The translations under genes were made by a program, and so were the position numbers. 8,373 bases of DNA from an uncultured Catenibacterium sp. (GTDB lineage: Bacteria; Bacillota_I; Bacilli_A; Erysipelotrichales; Coprobacillaceae). Location of the stretch: contig NZ_CAAFOM010000191.1 in NCBI RefSeq assembly GCF_900764565.1, positions 1 to 8,373 on the forward strand, in the 5' to 3' direction. Under the pieces are notes generated by a model. That model was not told the origin of the DNA. It saw only the letters and a program-made list of their open reading frames with translations, and made no database searches. Below, piece by piece: positions 4,574 to 8,373 of this stretch (its first letter is position 1; every line of letters begins with the position of its first letter).

Positions 4574-7333
4574 TTATTCTTCTTCTGTAGCTGGTAAAGT
4601 TTCTACAACTTCATGACATCTTGGACATAATCCGTCTACTAATTCGCCTTCTTCGAACCAGTTCCAGCATCTTGGACACTGAACACCTACGAATTTTTCA
4701 GCCTTGATGAAACAAGTTTCATATTCATCTTTACCTTCAGCATTGTCATCTAAAGTAACCTTTGCGACAATGAATAACTGCTTCATAGAATCTTCTAATG
4801 CAGCTAAAGACTTATATTCATCCTTAAGAGTGATAGTAAGCTTACCTTCCATGTTAGAATTGATGACTTTTTCAGCTCTTAAGTTTTCTAACGACTTCAT
4901 TACATCAGTACGTAAGTTCATGAATAAGTCGAACTGTTCTTTTAATGCATCCGCATTTTCAATTTCGAACTTTTCAGGCTTAGCTTCTAGGAATACAGAT
5001 TCTTCCTGAGCAGCATCACAATGGAAGTGATCATGTAATTCTTCTGCAGTGAAGACTAAGATTGGTGAGATTAATTTCATCATTGTCTTAGCATGATGAT
5101 AAAGAACTGTCTGAACCTGTCTTCTTCTTGTAGAATCAGCCTTTTCGATATAAAGGATATCCTTTGTGAAGTCCATATAGAATGCACTTAGTGTATTAGT
5201 GAAGTAGTTTAAGATTTCCTTATTTGCTTCTGAGAAGTTATAAGCATCCATAGACTTATGATATGCATCCATCAAGTCATTTAACTTAGCTAACATATAC
5301 TGATCTACTGGTTCTAACTGATTAACTGGTAAAACATCAGTATCCTTGAAATCATTTAAGTTACCAAGTAAGAAACGCATAGTATTTCTTACCTTACGAT
5401 AGCTTTCAGATACTTTCTTTAAGATATCATCAGAGATACGTACATCTGACTGGAAGTCTACAGTAGTAGCCCATAATCTTAAGATATCAGCACCCCATTT
5501 ATTGATTGTCTTAATAGGATCAACCGCATTTCCACCAGACTTACTCATCTTTAATCCCTTACCATCAAGAGTGAAACCATGAGATAAGACAGTCTTATAT
5601 GGTGCTTTACCATGTACTGCAGTACCGATGATTAATGAAGAGTTGAACCATCCACGATACTGGTCACTACCTTCAAAATAAAGATCAGCTGGATAACCGA
5701 ATCCTCTTTCTACTAATACACCAGTATGTGATGAACCTGAGTCAAACCATACGTCCATGATATCTTTTTCTTTCTTGAAGATACCATTTGGTGAATGTTC
5801 ATTTGTATAACCTTCTGGTAATAAATCTTTTTCATCTCTTTCAAACCATACGTTTGAACCGAATTCTCTAAATAATGCAGATACGTGATCAAATACTTTC
5901 TGATCAATAACAGGAGTACCATCTTCACAATAGAAGATTGGAATTGGAACACCCCAAGTTCTCTGTCTTGAGATACACCAGTCACCACGGTCTTTGATCA
6001 TGTTATAGATTCTGATATGACCCCATTCATTGATCCAGTTAACGCTATCGATTTCACTTAATAGTTTTTCTCTGATTTTATCGATAGAACAGAACCACTG
6101 GTCAGTTGCTCTGAAGATGATAGGCTTCTTAGTACGCCAGTCATGAGGGTAGCTATGTGTAATCCAAGTAAGATTTAATAAAGCGCCTAATTCTTCAAGT
6201 TTCACTGTAACAGTCTTGTTTGCATCATCAACATACTGACCTGCAAGCCATTCACCGCATGTTTCCATCATGCAGCCATGTTCATCAACGTTTACAAGTA
6301 CTGGTAATTTATATTTCTGACAGATGTTAAAGTCGTCTACACCAAATCCACTTGCTGTATGAACGCATCCAGTACCTGAATCAGTTGTAACATGGTCACC
6401 CATGATGACTAATGATTCTCTTTCTGGATAAAGTGGATGAGTACATGTGATGTATTCTAATTCTTCACCTTTGAAACGTTTCAAGATTTCTTTTTCTTTT
6501 AATCCGAATGTTTCCCATAATGAATCAACTAATTCTTCTAAGACAACAAGATTGCCTTTTTCAGATTTGACTAATGCATAAGTGAAACGTGGGTTTAAAC
6601 AGATTGCCTGGTTTCCTGGAATTGTCCAAGGAGTAGTTGTCCAGATAACGAAATAGTTGTCATCACCTTCTAAAATGCCTTTACCATCTTTTACTTTGAA
6701 ACGTACATAGATAGTAGGTGATTTTACATCATGGTATTCTACTTCTGCTTCAGCTAATGCTGATTCAGATGAAGGTGACCAGTATACTGGCTTTAATCCT
6801 TTGTAGATTAATCCATCTACAGCCATCTTCGCAAATACATCAATCTGTCTTGCTTCGAATTCTTTATGTAAAGTTAAATATGGATGTTTGTAGTCTGCAA
6901 ATGTACCAACACGGATACACTGCTGCATCTGACGTTCTACCTGCTTTAATGCATATGCATAACATTTTTCTCTGAACTTTGCAGTAGACATAGATTTTCT
7001 ATCTACACCCTGCTTCTGAATCGCATTTTCGATAGGTAAACCATGAGTATCCCAGCCTGGAATATATGGTGTATAGAAACCTTCCATATTCTTATAACGA
7101 CAAATAACGTCTTTGATAACCTTATTTAACATATGTCCAACATGCATGTTACCATTTGCATATGGAGGTCCATCATGGAAAATGAAATGTTCTTTTCCTT
7201 CATTCTGCTTGATGACCTTTTCATACATGTTAGCGTTCTGCCATCTTTCTACGTAAGCAGGTTCCTTAGTAGGAAGCTTACCACGCATCTCAAAATCAGT
7301 TTTTGGCATTAAGAGTGTGCTTTTGTAATTCAT
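4574..7333 (-). CDS. ileS: Isoleucyl-tRNA synthetase, bacterial type 1
   Basis: A complete 919-residue class I synthetase that charges tRNA-Ile. Rossmann signature HVGH at 64-67 (HIGH motif, after FHDGPPYANGN); editing (CP1) domain with WTTTPWTIPGNQ from Trp231 and GTGCVHTASGFGVDD around His325; second-half motif WCISRQRTWGVP from Trp452; KMSKS at 595-599; anticodon-binding helical domain after that; and a C-terminal zinc site with Cys886, 889, 903 and 906. The zinc module and bacterial-style HIGH region indicate the type 1 form rather than the eukaryote-like type 2 associated with mupirocin tolerance. The editing motif usually reads HTAPGHGEDD; here Pro and the second His are replaced by Ser and Phe, while His325 and Asp334, the expected key residues, remain. 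Ribosome site AAAGGGGA (7339-7346) supports the start. Expression is controlled by the upstream T-box. Confidence 0.98.
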   Translation of the reverse strand: MNYKSTLLMPKTDFEMRGKLPTKEPAYVERWQNANMYEKVIKQNEGKEHFIFHDGPPYANGNMHVGHMLNKVIKDVICRYKNMEGFYTPYIPGWDTHGLPIENAIQKQGVDRKSMSTAKFREKCYAYALKQVERQMQQCIRVGTFADYKHPYLTLHKEFEARQIDVFAKMAVDGLIYKGLKPVYWSPSSESALAEAEVEYHDVKSPTIYVRFKVKDGKGILEGDDNYFVIWTTTPWTIPGNQAICLNPRFTYALVKSEKGNLVVLEELVDSLWETFGLKEKEILKRFKGEELEYITCTHPLYPERESLVIMGDHVTTDSGTGCVHTASGFGVDDFNICQKYKLPVLVNVDEHGCMMETCGEWLAGQYVDDANKTVTVKLEELGALLNLTWITHSYPHDWRTKKPIIFRATDQWFCSIDKIREKLLSEIDSVNWINEWGHIRIYNMIKDRGDWCISRQRTWGVPIPIFYCEDGTPVIDQKVFDHVSALFREFGSNVWFERDEKDLLPEGYTNEHSPNGIFKKEKDIMDVWFDSGSSHTGVLVERGFGYPADLYFEGSDQYRGWFNSSLIIGTAVHGKAPYKTVLSHGFTLDGKGLKMSKSGGNAVDPIKTINKWGADILRLWATTVDFQSDVRISDDILKKVSESYRKVRNTMRFLLGNLNDFKDTDVLPVNQLEPVDQYMLAKLNDLMDAYHKSMDAYNFSEANKEILNYFTNTLSAFYMDFTKDILYIEKADSTRRRQVQTVLYHHAKTMMKLISPILVFTAEELHDHFHCDAAQEESVFLEAKPEKFEIENADALKEQFDLFMNLRTDVMKSLENLRAEKVINSNMEGKLTITLKDEYKSLAALEDSMKQLFIVAKVTLDDNAEGKDEYETCFIKAEKFVGVQCPRCWNWFEEGELVDGLCPRCHEVVETLPATEEE

Positions 7334-7352
7334 ATATATCCCCTTTCACAAA

Positions 7353-7380
7353 TAAAAAAACGTCCTTCATAAAGGACGTT
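7353..7380 (-). terminator. T-box-controlled terminator before ileS
   Basis: Minus strand: AACGTCCTT, a TATG loop, AAGGACGTT, then a T-run (complement of the A-run from 7354). This is the OFF structure of the leader: when tRNA-Ile is charged the hairpin forms and ileS is not transcribed. Its 5' arm bases (GTCC) can alternatively pair with the T-box region to form the antiterminator. Confidence 0.95.
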
Positions 7381-7543
7381 TGCACGCGGTACCACCTTTG
7401 TTCATATCAATAGATATGCACTTAAGATCTTAACGCAATCAACGGCATTCCCTACTCATTTCAGGATGCAGCTCCAGAGTGATTCCTGACCAATACACCT
7501 TCACCGTTTCCACCAGCCACGGCTTCTCTATAAGTTCTCTTGA
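7353..7543 (-). ncRNA. T-box leader, isoleucine-specific
   Basis: A cis-acting RNA in the ileS leader that senses uncharged tRNA-Ile. The T-box consensus AGGTGGTACCGCG is at 7385-7397; its bulge UGGU (7391-7394) would pair with the tRNA 3' end. The specifier is AUC (minus strand 7483-7481), followed by A, in the sequence GGAATCACTCTGGAG, matching Ile. The base of Stem I is TCAAGAG (7537-7543) pairing 6 of 7 with CTCTGGA (7473-7479). Hairpins CATATC-TATT-GATATG (7403-7418) and one around TTAAGATCTTAA (7418-7436) stand where Stems II/III are expected. The terminator is at 7353-7380. The 5' side of Stem I lies inside the last codons of the DivIVA-family gene. The class and amino acid are secure; exact 5' end is not. 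Confidence 0.95.
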
Positions 7544-7992
7544 TCAGCGCTCTCTTTCTTCGCTTTTTTTTCTTCTTCATTAATTAAACTAAAAATTTCT
7601 GATTTGTCAATAGTTTCTAACAATTCTGTGCTGATTTTTACAATTTCAGCCCTGAAATCTTTTGCTTCATCCTTGAAACCATCTACTTCATCACTTAAGC
7701 CTTTCACATAATTCATTGATTCTTTTAGAATCATATTCGCATTATGCTTCGCCTTTGTAATCAGTTCACTGGCTTCTTTTAAAGCAAGACGGGAAATCTC
7801 CTCATTGGTCTTTCGTTCAATAGATTGACGATTTGCCATCGCAATATTCTCTTTTTTGATTTTTTCTAATTCTTCTTCAAGTCTTCTAATCTGCAGTGAT
7901 CTATCCTGGATATTCTTTTCTAGACTCGCAATAGTTTCATCTACTTCTTCAGTATTATATCCACGAAACTGCTTATTGAACATGTATCCCAT
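7528..7992 (-). CDS. divIVA: DivIVA-family cell division/polarity protein
   Basis: A 154-residue DivIVA-domain protein. The diagnostic segment FNKQFRGYNTEEVDETIASLEKNI (5-28) corresponds to the membrane-curvature-binding loop and first coiled coil of DivIVA; Phe9-Arg10 match the lipid-inserting Phe-Arg pair of the Bacillus protein. Long heptad-rich coiled coils follow (about 22-66 and 95-145), and the C-terminus is charged. Family members recruit division-site, pole or wall-synthesis factors at curved membrane. Oddly, only eight residues precede Phe9, so the N-terminal stretch usually found before it is missing; an in-frame stop upstream excludes a longer ATG start. Start ATG at 7992 has GAGGGA (7999-8004) 6 nt upstream; Met4 is an alternative. 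It starts 10 nt after ylmH, indicating an operon. Its stop and last codons overlap the T-box Stem I. Confidence 0.86.
   Translation of the reverse strand: MGYMFNKQFRGYNTEEVDETIASLEKNIQDRSLQIRRLEEELEKIKKENIAMANRQSIERKTNEEISRLALKEASELITKAKHNANMILKESMNYVKGLSDEVDGFKDEAKDFRAEIVKISTELLETIDKSEIFSLINEEEKKAKKESADQENL
7583..7610 (-). promoter_or_regulatory. Candidate internal promoter for the T-box and ileS
   Basis: Minus strand, inside the DivIVA coding region: -35 TTGACA (7605-7610, perfect consensus), 16-nt spacer, -10 TTTAAT (7583-7588, five of six). Transcription would begin near 7576, about 30 nt before the first paired base of Stem I, which is where a T-box leader promoter is expected. Since the sequence also encodes protein, it could be chance, but position and match make it the best candidate. 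Confidence 0.62.
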
Positions 7993-8002
7993 AATCGTTC
8001 CC

Positions 8003-8373
8003 TCATCGATAATATTGGCCTTCTATCACATAATTATCCTGCTTTGTTCTTCTATCGGTTATGAATATCTTTACTCGGCCATGATGACGCAAAGATATTA
8101 TAGCGTTATTATCGCATATTTTTGAAATATCTTCAATAACTTTGTAGTTCAGCTTGACATACTGCCCATGAATGGCTTCAACTGCTTTATTACGGGAAAT
8201 ACCAAAGAGTGCAGCGACCATCTTATCAAGACGTAAAGAAGAGACAATGACTGTTTTTGTATAAGTATCTGCATGAATAGAGAGACGTTCTTTTATTTCT
8301 ACAAGATGAATAGAGGAACGCTTAATACGTGTTAAGTTCATACGGATATAGTCACTGTTTTCTTTTGTACAAG
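8003..8373 (-). CDS. ylmH: YlmH-like S4-domain RNA-binding protein, C-terminal part
   Basis: The 3' portion of a gene whose 5' end lies beyond the right edge; the frame stays open to 8373, so the ATG at 8339-8341 is most likely internal. The visible part ends with an S4 RNA-binding domain: VSSLRLDKMVAALFGISRNKAVEAI, then VKLNYKVIED and ISLRHHGRVKIF, the hallmark of YlmH, which in full has roughly 250-260 residues. YlmH binds the large ribosomal subunit, and in Bacillus it has been linked to handling stalled nascent chains, similar to RqcP; it is also traditionally grouped with division genes because of its place beside divIVA. The TGA stop overlaps the ribosome binding site of the DivIVA gene (TGAGGGA), consistent with co-translation. 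Confidence 0.9.
   Translation of the reverse strand, partial: CTKENSDYIRMNLTRIKRSSIHLVEIKERLSIHADTYTKTVIVSSLRLDKMVAALFGISRNKAVEAIHGQYVKLNYKVIEDISKICDNNAIISLRHHGRVKIFITDRRTKQDNYVIEGQYYR

Noticed and set aside
4704..5009. Open frame on the + strand within ileS, 101 codons
   Set aside because: Antisense to conserved IleS C-terminal sequence, serine-rich low-information translation, no promoter or ribosome site.
5713..5988. Open frame on the minus strand within ileS, 91 codons
   Set aside because: Out-of-frame reading of the region after WCISRQR; ileS itself is intact with no frameshift, so this is not a broken piece.
6718..6975. Open frame on the + strand within ileS, 85 codons
   Set aside because: Antisense shadow; hydrophobic composition arises from the complement of charged IleS codons.
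7856..8125. Open frame on the + strand across divIVA and ylmH, 89 codons, apparently membrane-like
   Set aside because: Spans the antisense of two real genes and their junction; the hydrophobic look comes from complementing coiled-coil codons. No ribosome site.
8003..8341. Treating the ATG at 8341 as the start of a 112-residue stand-alone S4 protein
   Set aside because: The frame continues upstream to the window edge with sequence resembling the interior of YlmH, so this is the end of a longer gene.

Overview
This window is an AT-rich chromosomal segment from a Bacillota (low-GC Gram-positive) bacterium. The evidence is strong AGGAGG-type ribosome binding sites, consensus SigA-like promoters, a T-box leader on ileS, and the ylmH-divIVA-ileS order typical of that phylum. 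The proteins look most like those of gut Erysipelotrichia/Coprobacillaceae-type lineages, but that placement is from general recognition and could not be tested.

Layout: (1) yebC-family gene on the + strand (35-775), ending in an intrinsic terminator that meets the terminator of the next, opposing gene. (2) A minus-strand block: a stand-alone malic enzyme (832-2010) with its own consensus promoter, a class I mannose-6-phosphate isomerase (2103-3038), and an overlapping pair of a DUF523 (TudS-like) protein (3122-3556) and a HAD phosphatase (3540-4193). (3) A divergent promoter region (about 4194-4308) leading to a 64-residue, two-helix membrane protein on the + strand (4309-4503). (4) A second pair of facing terminators. 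(5) A minus-strand translation/cell-division cluster: ileS (4574-7333) behind an Ile-specific T-box leader (about 7353-7543), a DivIVA-family gene (7528-7992), and the 3' part of ylmH, which runs off the right edge.

How the genes relate: ylmH (ribosome-associated S4 protein), divIVA (septum/pole factor) and ileS form a conserved neighbourhood. Here the T-box leader begins inside the 3' end of divIVA, and a consensus-like promoter lies within divIVA coding sequence, so ileS can probably be transcribed independently and controlled by tRNA-Ile charging. The central genes are housekeeping or metabolic (malate to pyruvate, fructose-6-P to mannose-6-P, phosphatase, possible thio-nucleobase desulfuration), each short unit having its own promoter or terminator. 

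There is no stretch above 300 bases without a gene; the longest non-coding stretch is the T-box leader. I saw no mobile element, CRISPR array, tRNA or rRNA gene. I found no convincing new biological system. The points most worth a second look are the T-box/divIVA overlap with its internal promoter, divergence in a core motif of the IleS editing domain, an N-terminally short DivIVA, the orphan small membrane protein, and near-exclusive CAG use for glutamine in an AT-rich genome.
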